Origin: DASYTH01 sp035762905
GTDB taxonomy: Bacteria; Actinomycetota; Actinomycetes; Mycobacteriales; Pseudonocardiaceae
Reading direction: 5' to 3'
DNA length: 64,000 bases
NCBI RefSeq assembly: GCF_035762905.1
Contig: NZ_DASUCC010000149.1
Coordinates: 1 to 64,000, forward strand
The translations under genes were made by a program, and so were the position numbers. Shown here piece after piece: positions 6,880-15,019 of the stretch; the first letter of the stretch is position 1; the number at the start of each line of letters is the position of its first letter. The notes under the pieces are model-generated. The model did no database searches and was not told where the DNA came from. It saw nothing but the letters and a program-made list of their open reading frames with translations.

Positions 6880-9222
6880 CTACAACGGAACGTTGGCCTG
6901 GAGCCGGAACCGGCCGTCCGCCTCGATCCCGGCGGTCAGCTCGCCGCCGACCATGCCCACCCGGGCGGTCAGGTTCTGCAGCCCACTGCCGTTGTGCGCG
7001 CGGCCGGCAGCCTCGGTCACCCCGTCGTTGACGATCGCCAGCAGCACCGACGCGTCCCGCTCGTGCACGCTTATCTCGCAGTGCTCGCCCTTGCTGTGCC
7101 GCAGCACGTTGGTCACACCCTCACGCAGCACGGTGGCCAGCAGCGTGCTCACCCGCACCGGCAGCTCCCGGTAGCGCAGGTCCATCCGCACGTCCACGTC
7201 CGCGGCCAGCAGCAGCGACTCCGCCGTGTGCGACTCCTGGTGCAGCGACAGCTCCCGGTGCCCGCTGGCCACCGACCGCACGTCGGCCAGTGCCAGCCGG
7301 GAGATCGCCAGCACCTCGCCGAGCTGATCCCTGGCCCGGTCCGGATCCCGGGACACCAGCCGGTGCGCCAGCTCGCTCTTCAGCGCGATCGCCGACAGGC
7401 TCAGGCCGAGCAGGTCGTGCAGGTCCCGGGCGAACCGCAGCCGCTCCTCGGCCACCGCCGCCCGGGCCAGCGCGATCCGGGCCTCGCGCAGCGCCGCCAC
7501 CGCCCGCACCATCCAGGTCAACCCGTACACCACGAGGCCGATCATCAACGCGCCCACCACGTTGTAGGCGACCCAGAGCATGGTGCCGCCCAGGCTCGCC
7601 TGCGCCACCGTCAGCACCGCCGTGATCAGCGCGAACATCACCCAGCCGAGCACCGGCGGCAGCACCAGCAGCACGCTGGCCAGCAGCACGCCGGGCAACG
7701 CCACCCAGGCGACCCCGTAGAGCAGCAGCGGCAGGAAGACCAGCAGCGCCTGCAGGGCCAGCAGCGCGTAGCTGACCGGGGTGCGGAACTGGACGCCCGG
7801 CCGGCTGTAGTGCAGCCACTGGATCAGCAGCAGCGCGGTCGTGCAGCCGATGCTCACCACGTCACCGGCGTCGTTGTTCATCTCGACCAGCAGCACCAGC
7901 CGCAGCGATGCCGAGACGTACATCAGGATCAGCACCGTGCCGAGCACCGCCCTGGCCGCACCGGTCGCGGTCCGGGAGATCAGCTCGTCGGGCTGGGCGG
8001 CCCCGGCGTCGTCCCGCTCGCCGGCCACCGGAACCCGCATGTGCAGCCGGAACCGGCGGCCGTCCGGATCGAGGCCGGCGGTCAGCTCGCCGCCCAGCTC
8101 GGCCACCCGGCCGGCCAGCCCGGCGACCCCGCCGCCGGCCCGGAGCGGGTCGTCGAAGTCGGGATCGACCACCCCGTCGTTGACGATGTCCAGGGACACC
8201 CGGTTGCCCGACTGGCGCAGCACGAACTCGCACCGCTCGGCCTCGCTGTGCCGCAGGATGTTCGTCGCGCCCTCGCGCAGCACCTCGGCGATCAGGCTGC
8301 GGATCGGCACCGGCAGCTCGGCGTGCTTGAGCTCCATGCGCAGGTCCACCCTGGCCGCGGCGAGCACCGCGGTGGCGGCCCGGGACGCCTCGTCCAGGTT
8401 CAGCTCGCGGTAGCCGCGCGCAACCGACCGCACGTCGGCGAGGGCCCGGCGGGAGATGTCCAGGATCTCGGAGAGCTCCCGCCCGGCCCGGTCCGGATCC
8501 TTGTCCAGCACCCGCTGGGCCAGCTCGCCCTTCGGGGCGATCTCGGACAGCCGCAGGCCGAGCAGGTCGTGCAGATCCCGGGCGAACCGCAGCCGCTCGT
8601 GCGCCACCGCCGCCCCGGCCAGCTCGCTGCGCGCCGCGTGCAGTTCGGCGATCACCCCGGCCAGCCGGGTCAGCCCGTAGACGCCGAGCGCGAAGGCCGA
8701 CACCGAGATGGTCAGGTAGATCCCGTTCAGCACCACCCCGCTCAGCGCCGCCTCCAGCCATGCGGTGCTGACCACCATCAGGCCGAACGCGATCCAGGCC
8801 AGCACCCTCGGCAGTACCAGCAGCACGGTGCCGCCGACCAGGCTGGGCAGGCCGAGCCAGGAGTCGCCGTACTCGATCACCGGCAGGTACACCAGACACG
8901 CCTGGACGGCGAGCAGCAGGTAGCTGGTCCGGGACCGCAGCTCGACGCCGGGCCGGCTGAAGTAGAACACCTGCATGCCGAACAGGGCGAGCAGCAGGCA
9001 CGCCGCGACCAGCACCGACGGCAGGCTGGCGCCCGAGACGATCACGAACAGCAGCGCGACCAGGCACAGCCCGAAGAACACCGCGGCCACGATGGTCCGG
9101 GCCATGGCAAGGGCGATCGGCGCGGGACCCGGCCGCACCTCGGCCGTCTCCGGATCATGGTCCGGCGCGCCGGCACCGGCCTGATCAGGTTCGGTTCGAG
9201 CGACCGAGGACATGACGTTCAC
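6880..9222 (-). CDS. Tandem double histidine kinase (two fused DesK-type kinases)
   Basis: A single 780-residue reading frame encodes two complete membrane sensor kinases in series. Each half has several hydrophobic segments (about 35-195 and 420-575), a HisKA_3 dimerisation domain with the phospho-acceptor motif RDLHDLLG (His218 and His602), and an HATPase_c domain. The N-boxes are EGATNILRHS and EGVTNVLRHS, and the G-boxes are RAGGGVAGLAGRV and NGSGLQNLTARV. The halves resemble each other throughout, so an internal duplication is evident. Usual DesK proteins are about 370-400 residues. The start is GTG 9222 or ATG 9213. A perfect TATAAT lies upstream at 9285-9290. Confidence 0.9.
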   Translation of the reverse strand: MNVMSSVARTEPDQAGAGAPDHDPETAEVRPGPAPIALAMARTIVAAVFFGLCLVALLFVIVSGASLPSVLVAACLLLALFGMQVFYFSRPGVELRSRTSYLLLAVQACLVYLPVIEYGDSWLGLPSLVGGTVLLVLPRVLAWIAFGLMVVSTAWLEAALSGVVLNGIYLTISVSAFALGVYGLTRLAGVIAELHAARSELAGAAVAHERLRFARDLHDLLGLRLSEIAPKGELAQRVLDKDPDRAGRELSEILDISRRALADVRSVARGYRELNLDEASRAATAVLAAARVDLRMELKHAELPVPIRSLIAEVLREGATNILRHSEAERCEFVLRQSGNRVSLDIVNDGVVDPDFDDPLRAGGGVAGLAGRVAELGGELTAGLDPDGRRFRLHMRVPVAGERDDAGAAQPDELISRTATGAARAVLGTVLILMYVSASLRLVLLVEMNNDAGDVVSIGCTTALLLIQWLHYSRPGVQFRTPVSYALLALQALLVFLPLLLYGVAWVALPGVLLASVLLVLPPVLGWVMFALITAVLTVAQASLGGTMLWVAYNVVGALMIGLVVYGLTWMVRAVAALREARIALARAAVAEERLRFARDLHDLLGLSLSAIALKSELAHRLVSRDPDRARDQLGEVLAISRLALADVRSVASGHRELSLHQESHTAESLLLAADVDVRMDLRYRELPVRVSTLLATVLREGVTNVLRHSKGEHCEISVHERDASVLLAIVNDGVTEAAGRAHNGSGLQNLTARVGMVGGELTAGIEADGRFRLQANVPL

Positions 9223-9228
9223 CCGTCG

Positions 9229-9243
9229 TCAACGAATCGTTGA
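9229..9243 (-). promoter_or_regulatory. Palindrome in the leader of the tandem kinase gene
   Basis: TCAACGA-A-TCGTTGA is a perfect 7+1+7 inverted repeat located 7 bp upstream of the GTG start of the kinase gene, between the putative -10 box and the coding region. It is a plausible repressor or response-regulator operator. Confidence 0.45.
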
Positions 9244-9284
9244 GCCAAGCGACCCTACGCCCCCAATACACATCGTTATCCGTA

Positions 9285-9290
9285 ATTATA
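9285..9290 (-). promoter_or_regulatory. Perfect -10 box (TATAAT) for the kinase gene
   Basis: On the minus strand the sequence reads GGTATAATTACGG inside an AT-rich stretch unusual for this GC-rich DNA. It lies 63 bp upstream of the kinase start and just beyond the dehydrogenase stop. No good -35 is seen, so an activator may be needed. Confidence 0.5.
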
Positions 9291-9295
9291 CCTAT

Positions 9296-10825
9296 TCACG
9301 GCGAATGCGGAGCCAATCGCCGGTAGCCGACGATACAGTCGCCGACACCAATCTCCGCCGGCCAGTCCAGCCGCAACGCCGTATCGGTGACATCACCGGG
9401 ATCGATCGCCGGCACACAGGCGGCCAACCCCATCGCCGTTGCGGCCAAGCACAACATCTGCTGCAACGCCCCAACATGGGTCAGGGCAAGGGAGTAGGCG
9501 ATCCCGCGGTACATCCACGCGGACCTGGCGACCCGGGCGGTCAGCGTGATGAGCGCGGGCGGCCGCCGGATCGTGCCGGTCGCGATGCTGGCGAGGTCGA
9601 GCAGATCGTCCAGCTCCGGCTGCGAGTCGTTGATCAGGGTCAGGGCGTGCTGCTGCGGGTCGTAGTGGTAGATCGCCCGGGGCAGGCCCGCACACCGGTG
9701 CAGGCTCAGGTACAGCTCGAGCTCGTGCAGGCCGTGGATGCTCAGGTAGGGCCGGTCGGAGATCCGGTAGGTCACCTCGGCACCGGCCGACGCCGGGGCC
9801 ACCGAGCGGATCCGCGCGGCGCGGAACAGCAGCTCGCCGATCTGCTCGGCGGACAGCTCCCGGTCGGAGAGGTCCTCGCACAGCCGGAAGCCCTCGATCA
9901 CCTCGGTCAGCGTGGGATCCTGGGTCACCAGCTCCGGGGTGGTCGGCCGGTACAGCGGGAACCGCCGGCCCGGCGGAACCGCCTTGACCAGCGGCGGCGA
10001 CGGAAGCCGCCCGGCGTACGGGAACACCGCCCCGGTCGGGCCGCCGTGCCGGCCCATCCGGCTGCGCGAGTGGAACAGCAGATCGTGATGCGACCAGGGA
10101 ATCAGGTCGGGGTCGTCGTCCTCGGCGAAGTGCACCGTGCGGGTCTGCGGGTCCCAGTCGCCGAACGCCACGATTCCGGTCGCGGCCAGGTAGGCGACCA
10201 CCTCGGCGACCACCGGCCGGTCCGCCCGCACCGCGTCGGCCAGTTCGGTGACCGCGATCGGGGCGCTCAGCGCGGCGGCCACCGCGGAGGCCACGGTCCG
10301 GTGCAGCACGACCTCGTACTGGGCCAGCGGGGACTCCAGCACCAGCTCGCCGTCCCGGGCGCGCATCGCGGCGAATCGGGACAGCCGAACCGGCCGGTCC
10401 GGGTCCACCTCGGGCAGCCGGAACGCGGCCTGCCGCACGATCGGGACGGCGGACAGCACCGGCCCCTCGCCGTCCGGCAGACCGAGCGAGTGCACCACCG
10501 AACCGCTCAGCGCCTCGAGCACCCGCCACAGCCGGGCCCAGTCCCTGGCCGCGCGCCGGGTCCGCGGATCGGCGTCCGGAGAACGCCCGGGCGGTACCAG
10601 GTTCTGCAACGATATCGGTCCGAAGCTCATGCGACGCAACGATTCCCGCACCAACTCGCCGGGCTCGTCGATTCTGGTCTCCCCCCAGCGGGTGACCACG
10701 ACGAGCCGGTCCTCCTCGGTCGGCGTCTCCACGAGCACGTCCTCGCGCAACGACCACAGCCGGATCCGGGCGGCCGAGCCTTCGCCGGGCGCCTTCGACA
10801 ACGTCGCGCTCCTTGTGGTGATCAT
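9296..10825 (-). CDS. SagB-type azoline dehydrogenase (TOMM biosynthesis)
   Basis: A 509-residue protein of the SagB/McbC family of FMN enzymes that oxidise thiazolines and oxazolines to thiazoles and oxazoles in RiPP precursors. The C-terminal nitroreductase-like part contains YSLALTHVGALQQMLCLAATAMGLAACVP, the typical SagB helix-and-turn region, and GLHELELYLSLHRCAGLPRAIYHYDPQQHAL, its first conserved strand-helix block. The N-terminal about 250 residues form the extra winged-helix-like domain seen in long actinobacterial members. ATG 10825 is 10 bp from the upstream cyclodehydratase stop, with GAGGG as ribosome site. It is co-transcribed with the precursor and cyclodehydratase. Which Lys/Tyr residues act as the catalytic pair was not assigned. 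Confidence 0.85.
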   Translation of the reverse strand: MITTRSATLSKAPGEGSAARIRLWSLREDVLVETPTEEDRLVVVTRWGETRIDEPGELVRESLRRMSFGPISLQNLVPPGRSPDADPRTRRAARDWARLWRVLEALSGSVVHSLGLPDGEGPVLSAVPIVRQAAFRLPEVDPDRPVRLSRFAAMRARDGELVLESPLAQYEVVLHRTVASAVAAALSAPIAVTELADAVRADRPVVAEVVAYLAATGIVAFGDWDPQTRTVHFAEDDDPDLIPWSHHDLLFHSRSRMGRHGGPTGAVFPYAGRLPSPPLVKAVPPGRRFPLYRPTTPELVTQDPTLTEVIEGFRLCEDLSDRELSAEQIGELLFRAARIRSVAPASAGAEVTYRISDRPYLSIHGLHELELYLSLHRCAGLPRAIYHYDPQQHALTLINDSQPELDDLLDLASIATGTIRRPPALITLTARVARSAWMYRGIAYSLALTHVGALQQMLCLAATAMGLAACVPAIDPGDVTDTALRLDWPAEIGVGDCIVGYRRLAPHSP

Positions 10826-10835
10826 CGGTACACCC

Positions 10836-13133
10836 TCAGAGGAACATCGGGATCGGATTCATCTCTTCGTAGGACCGCGGCTCGGCCAACCGGCCGAGCC
10901 GAACCGGAACATCGTAGAGCCGCCCGGGGCCCAGCCGGGCCCAGAAGTGCCGCATCCCGGGGACGATCACGCGCACCACCGGAAGTCCGACGTCCGGCCT
11001 GGTCTGGTCCAGCACGAGAACCTCCATGCCACGGGCCTCGATTCCATTTTGGACATACTGAACGTCACGCAGCAGATCCTGGCTGGGGGTGTAGTCGTAG
11101 GCCAACGGCGTCCGGCGCCGCGCCCGCGGGTCGGGTGCGAGATAGGGCTGGTTGGCCACTGTCGCGGTGCGCCACCAATGAACCGCGTCCGGGTCGTCGC
11201 AGCGGTATCGGGCGCCGGAACCGTCGTCGATGACCTGTGGCATCAACTGGTTCAGCTCGGTGAGGGCCCGGCGCAGGGCCACCCGGGGATCCAGGTGTGC
11301 ACCGAAGCCGAACATGATGTCCTCGGCCGGCCCGGAAAGCCGCCGGGACAACGCGACCAGCACCGGGATGCCGAGATCGGAGGTCACGTCGAGCACCCAG
11401 ACCTCGCGGCCGAGACCGGCGTAGACCGCCCGCAGCTCGTCGATCCACGGATCGCGGAACGAGTCCAGATCGACGCCCGGCGCGCGGGTGCGGTTGTACC
11501 ACCAGATCGCCACGGCGTCCCGCTCGACCAGCTCCAGCATGCCCTGCAGGACGGCGTCCTCCAGGCTGCTGCCGGCCGCGCAACCGTTGGCGTCGGCGAA
11601 GACGTAGTCGTGTCCCTGCTCCACCGGCGCGCCGAAGTAGAGCAGGCCGGTCGGCAGCAACCGGTGCCGCTGCTGGGTGAGCGACCACACCGGGGTCCAC
11701 TCCACGAACGCGTGCTCGTCGAACGGCTCGCAGACGTGCTGGAACGGCGCATGCGTGGCGTTCCACTCATGCCGGCCGGGGTACTGCCGGACGTGGTAGA
11801 GCTGGCATTCGTTCGGCGGGATCGCCGCCTCACCGAGTGAGTGCAGGCTGCCGCGGATCCGCAGCTCGTCCCCGGTGAAGTTGACCGAATAGCGCTCGAC
11901 CGCCTCGCACAGCGCGCTCACCCTCGCGTTCAGCGCGGTGGTTCCCTTGCCGCCGTTCTGCGCGCGCAACGCCGCCCGCAGCTCGTCCACCCGGCCGGTC
12001 TGCGCGGCGGCCAGGTTGGCCCCGGACCGGAACGAGTTGAAGAACTCCGGCCCGCGCTCGTCCCGGCGGATGTCCTTGACCAGGCCGGTCACCGGGCTGA
12101 TCAGATGCCGGTACCGGTCGAGCATGGCCTCGGGCGACAGGGCCCGGTGCCCGCCGTCGTAGCTGCCCTTGTGCCGCGCGGTCAGCACCACCTGCCGGTG
12201 GGCCTGTTCCCGCAACAGGGCCGGATCCCCGCACACCACGCACTGCGGCCGCGCCGCGAAGGCGTGGTGCTCACCGCGCAGCTCAAGGCTGTCCATGGTC
12301 CAGACCGCCCGTTGGCCCGAGTGCCGGTAACCGGCCAGCCATTTGGTCGCCTCCAGCGCGATCAGCTGCACCGCCGCGCCGGCCAGCGGCGGGACCGAGG
12401 CAACCGGACGCGGGGCCGGACCGCGCCGGCCGAGCGCGTTCTGCGCACACGCCTCGGCGGTTCGGTTGCCCCACAACCGAACCGCGAGACAGTGCCAGCA
12501 GCCGGCCTGGACCGGCTGGAAGATCGGGCCGATCCACACCTTGGCGCCGACCGGATTGGCCAGCAGCCACGGCCGGTTGGCCGCCCGGTGCGCGGCGTCC
12601 ACCTCGGCGAGTCTCGGGTTGAGGTAGTCGTCGCACAGCACGACCGACAGATCGGCCTGGCCCGGGCCGGGATCGGCGTCGGGAAGATCGGAGACGACGG
12701 TCAGCCGCGCCGACCGCAGGGCGGTCAGCGCGGCCGTCGCGTCGACATCGCCGACGGTGAGCAGCCGGAGGGTTCCGGTCGCGGTGCCGGACACGGCCGC
12801 GGCCGCGTCGACGCCGCTGGCGTCCCAGTAGGCGAGCGTGCTCTCGTCGGTCTGGGCAGCGGCCGGGGCGCGCAGCACGACCAGTCCCGCCTCGGCGAGC
12901 TGGGCGATCAGGGCCGCGACCTGGTGCGGTGCCATATCGTTCGACAGGGCATCGAGAACCGCCGCAAGGTTCCTGGTGCCGTCGAGCAGGGTGGCGAGGG
13001 TCTCGATCCGGGAGCCTTTCAGCATCGTCACGCCGTCCTCGCTGAACAAGTAGGCACCCGCGCCGGCCGCCACCTCGGCACGCAGGTGCCGCTTGAAGCC
13101 GACCAGCTGGGTCATGGCACCCCCGCTGCTCAT
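10836..13133 (-). CDS. TOMM cyclodehydratase: E1-like leader-binding domain fused to YcaO
   Basis: A 765-residue fusion that installs azolines on Cys/Ser/Thr of a RiPP precursor using ATP. Residues about 1-310 are the E1/ThiF-like partner domain that binds leader peptides, with a zinc tetra-Cys site (C212xxC215 and C298xxC301). Residues about 330-765 are the YcaO domain, with ATP-site acidic motifs ALCEAVERYS (E410, E413) and DANGCAAGSSLEDAVLQG, then ELVERDAVAIWW. It ends NPIPMFL, like the Pro-rich YcaO C termini of azoline-forming enzymes. ATG 13133 overlaps the precursor stop as TAATG, so I prefer it to the second ATG at 13115. Confidence 0.92.
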   Translation of the reverse strand: MSSGGAMTQLVGFKRHLRAEVAAGAGAYLFSEDGVTMLKGSRIETLATLLDGTRNLAAVLDALSNDMAPHQVAALIAQLAEAGLVVLRAPAAAQTDESTLAYWDASGVDAAAAVSGTATGTLRLLTVGDVDATAALTALRSARLTVVSDLPDADPGPGQADLSVVLCDDYLNPRLAEVDAAHRAANRPWLLANPVGAKVWIGPIFQPVQAGCWHCLAVRLWGNRTAEACAQNALGRRGPAPRPVASVPPLAGAAVQLIALEATKWLAGYRHSGQRAVWTMDSLELRGEHHAFAARPQCVVCGDPALLREQAHRQVVLTARHKGSYDGGHRALSPEAMLDRYRHLISPVTGLVKDIRRDERGPEFFNSFRSGANLAAAQTGRVDELRAALRAQNGGKGTTALNARVSALCEAVERYSVNFTGDELRIRGSLHSLGEAAIPPNECQLYHVRQYPGRHEWNATHAPFQHVCEPFDEHAFVEWTPVWSLTQQRHRLLPTGLLYFGAPVEQGHDYVFADANGCAAGSSLEDAVLQGMLELVERDAVAIWWYNRTRAPGVDLDSFRDPWIDELRAVYAGLGREVWVLDVTSDLGIPVLVALSRRLSGPAEDIMFGFGAHLDPRVALRRALTELNQLMPQVIDDGSGARYRCDDPDAVHWWRTATVANQPYLAPDPRARRRTPLAYDYTPSQDLLRDVQYVQNGIEARGMEVLVLDQTRPDVGLPVVRVIVPGMRHFWARLGPGRLYDVPVRLGRLAEPRSYEEMNPIPMFL

Positions 13134-13327
13134 TACGCCGCAGCCTTCTCCGAATATCCCAAATGGACATTGCAGCTGCACATGGCCACCGCAGCCGGCG
13201 TGTCCGAGTTCGTCCAGTGGTCGAACCGGTCGATCGTTATCTCGTTCAAATTGTCGGGATCGCCGCTCTCGAAGCCCAAACTGGATAAGAGAGACATCAG
13301 GTTGGCATCTGTGACCTGCATCAACAT
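13133..13327 (-). CDS. Putative RiPP (TOMM/LAP) precursor peptide
   Basis: A 64-residue peptide directly ahead of the cyclodehydratase and coupled to it by TAATG. ATG 13327 has AGGAG 6 nt upstream; a second ATG is at 13321. The N-terminal part (MQVTDANLMSLLSSLGFE, then an acidic stretch to DRFDHW) looks like a leader recognised by the E1-like domain. The C-terminal segment AMCSCNVHLGYSEKAAA contains the only two Cys residues, Cys50 and Cys52, with Ser51 between them, making a compact Cys-Ser-Cys azole target. Other possible sites are Thr43, Ser59 and the Ser/Thr further up. No GG cleavage site is evident. The product and bioactivity are unknown. Confidence 0.8.
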   Translation of the reverse strand: MLMQVTDANLMSLLSSLGFESGDPDNLNEITIDRFDHWTNSDTPAAVAMCSCNVHLGYSEKAAA

Positions 13328-13424
13328 CGGGGACTCCTGGGGTCGGGTCCGGGTCTCTGATGCTGGGAATCGTCCGGCTACGCACCGTTCCCGGCCAAGT
13401 GCCGACCTCACGGCTCGTCTGTGT

Positions 13425-13464
13425 TTTATTCATACTCGAGCGGGCCTTTATTCAGGCTCGACCG
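13425..13464. promoter_or_regulatory. SARP-type operator: direct repeats spaced 22 bp
   Basis: TTTATTCANNCTCGA occurs at 13425-13439 and 13447-13461. The embedded heptamers TCGAGCG (13436-13442) and TCGACCG (13458-13464) are 22 bp apart start to start. TCGAGCG-like heptamers in direct repeats at 11- or 22-bp spacing are the known binding pattern of SARP activators such as ActII-ORF4. The site lies in the divergent region between precursor (minus strand) and SARP gene (plus strand), so either or both could be controlled. Confidence 0.65.
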
Positions 13465-13548
13465 GTGGCCGGCTCACTGCCCGACCGGGTGACGGTTCTG
13501 CGACCGTTTCCAGTGCTGAGAACCCCACAGCCGGGAGGAGGCCCTCCG

Positions 13549-14469
13549 ATGCAGGTACAGGTGCTCGGGCCTCTGCACGTAACGGAGAACGGGCGATCGA
13601 TCACGCCGACCGCGACCAAGGCCCGGCAGACGCTGGCGATGCTGGCGCTGCACGCAGGTCAGGTGGTTCCGGTATCCACGCTGGTGGAGGAGCTGTGGGG
13701 GCTGGAGCCCCCGCGCAAGCCGCTCCAGTCCGTGCAGACCTACATCCTGATCCTACGCAGGATGATCAACAAAGCCAGGGCGGGCGGCACCGGGACGGCG
13801 AAGTCGGTACTGGTCACCTCGCACGGCGGCTACACGCTCAACGTGCCCGCCGAGGAACTGGACGTCCGGCGCTACGAGCGCGCCGCGGCGTCCGGCCAGC
13901 GTGCCATGCAGGCCGGGGACTACGAGTCGGCATCCCGGCTACTCCGTTCGGCGCTGTCCATCTGGCGCGGACCGGCCCTGGTCGACGTCCAGGTCGGTGG
14001 GCCACTCAGCGTAAAGGTGAACGGGCTCGAGGAGCACCGGCTCGGCATCCAGGAAACCGGCATCGAGGCGGAGCTTCGGCTCGGCCAGCACCAGATGCTG
14101 CTCGGCGAGCTCGGCGAGCTGAGCGCCCGGTATCCCATGCACGAGAACGTGTGCACCCAGTACATGACCGCGCTGTACCGGTCCGGCCGCAAATGGCGGG
14201 CCCTTGAGGTGTTCCACAAGCTTCGCGACACGCTGGTGACCGAGCTCGGCGTCGAGCCGTCCCCGCACGTGCAGTACGTGCAGCACGCGATCCTCAACTC
14301 CGATCCCCGGCTGGACGAGCCGGCGAGCTGGCGGCAGACCCCGGCCCAGGGCTTCGCGGCGGCCGCCGCCGACCCGCGGGCGGACCTCGCGCACCGGTTC
14401 CGCAAGGCGGTGGCGCGGTCGGCAACCATCGCGGGCCGGGACACCGAACCCACGGCAGGAGCCGTCTAG
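13549..14469 (+). CDS. SARP-family transcriptional activator (AfsR/DnrI type)
   Basis: A 306-residue pathway-specific activator. Residues about 1-95 form the OmpR-like winged helix (MQVQVLGPLHVTENGRS ... LVEELWGLEPPRKPLQSVQTYILILRR). Residues about 100-255 form the bacterial transcriptional activator domain, with LDVRRYERAAASGQRAMQAG, then MLLGELGELSARYPMHENVCTQYMTALYRSGRKWRALEVF and LVTELGVEPSPH. ATG 13549 is chosen for the GGGAGGAGG run just upstream. The gene diverges from the RiPP operon and is followed 31 bp later by the thiamine-diphosphate enzyme genes, so it probably controls both sides. A likely binding site is at 13425-13464. Confidence 0.92.
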   Translation: MQVQVLGPLHVTENGRSITPTATKARQTLAMLALHAGQVVPVSTLVEELWGLEPPRKPLQSVQTYILILRRMINKARAGGTGTAKSVLVTSHGGYTLNVPAEELDVRRYERAAASGQRAMQAGDYESASRLLRSALSIWRGPALVDVQVGGPLSVKVNGLEEHRLGIQETGIEAELRLGQHQMLLGELGELSARYPMHENVCTQYMTALYRSGRKWRALEVFHKLRDTLVTELGVEPSPHVQYVQHAILNSDPRLDEPASWRQTPAQGFAAAAADPRADLAHRFRKAVARSATIAGRDTEPTAGAV

Positions 14470-14500
14470 GCGAGCGGTGCCCGACCCAATTGGAGACGAG

Positions 14501-15019
14501 ATGCCGACGTACGCACAGCGTGTTGCGGTCGCCAAGGAGCTGTGCCGGGAGCTGATGGCCGTGGGGTTCGGCCCGTTCCTCGGCAGCCCGAGCACGATCC
14601 TGTCGCCGTTCTACGCCGCACTGGACAAGCACCGCGGGCTGCTCGTGGTGGCCAGGGACGACAACGCCATCGGGGTGGCCGCGGGCGCGTCGCTTGCCGG
14701 CCAGTACCCGGTGGTGCTCATGCCGAGCTCCGGGCTCGGCCAGTCGGTGGCCGCCATCGCCTCGCTGGTCGTGCCCTACCGGATCCCGATGCTGTTCGTG
14801 GTCAGCCTGCGCGGCGGCAACCCGGAGGCGAGCCGGGACAGCATGATCATGGGCCGGCTGACCGAACCGCTGCTCGACGGGCTGGGCATCGAGGCCATCC
14901 CGCTCGATCCCGAGATCCGGCCGACCAGGCAGGTCAACCGCCTGCGGGACATCGTGCGCGGTCAGTCCCGGCCGGCCGCGCTGCTGGTCCCGCCGGACAC
15001 ACTGGGGGTAGGAACATGA
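14501..15019 (+). CDS. Thiamine-diphosphate enzyme, PYR-domain subunit (sulfo/phosphonopyruvate decarboxylase alpha-like)
   Basis: A 172-residue N-terminal half of a split ThDP enzyme, similar in layout to sulfopyruvate decarboxylase subunit alpha (ComD) and phosphonopyruvate decarboxylase. The region LLVVARDDNAIGVAAGASLAGQYPVVLMPSSGLGQSV matches the PYR-domain core, where family members read N/R-E-x-E/N-A. Here the cofactor-activating Glu position appears to be Asp53 by my hand alignment. ATG 14501 has GGAG upstream; GTG 14477 is the alternative. The stop overlaps the next start as ATGA. A 2-oxo acid substrate is expected from the family but unknown. Such a pair is not a usual part of a TOMM cluster. 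Confidence 0.75.
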   Translation: MPTYAQRVAVAKELCRELMAVGFGPFLGSPSTILSPFYAALDKHRGLLVVARDDNAIGVAAGASLAGQYPVVLMPSSGLGQSVAAIASLVVPYRIPMLFVVSLRGGNPEASRDSMIMGRLTEPLLDGLGIEAIPLDPEIRPTRQVNRLRDIVRGQSRPAALLVPPDTLGVGT

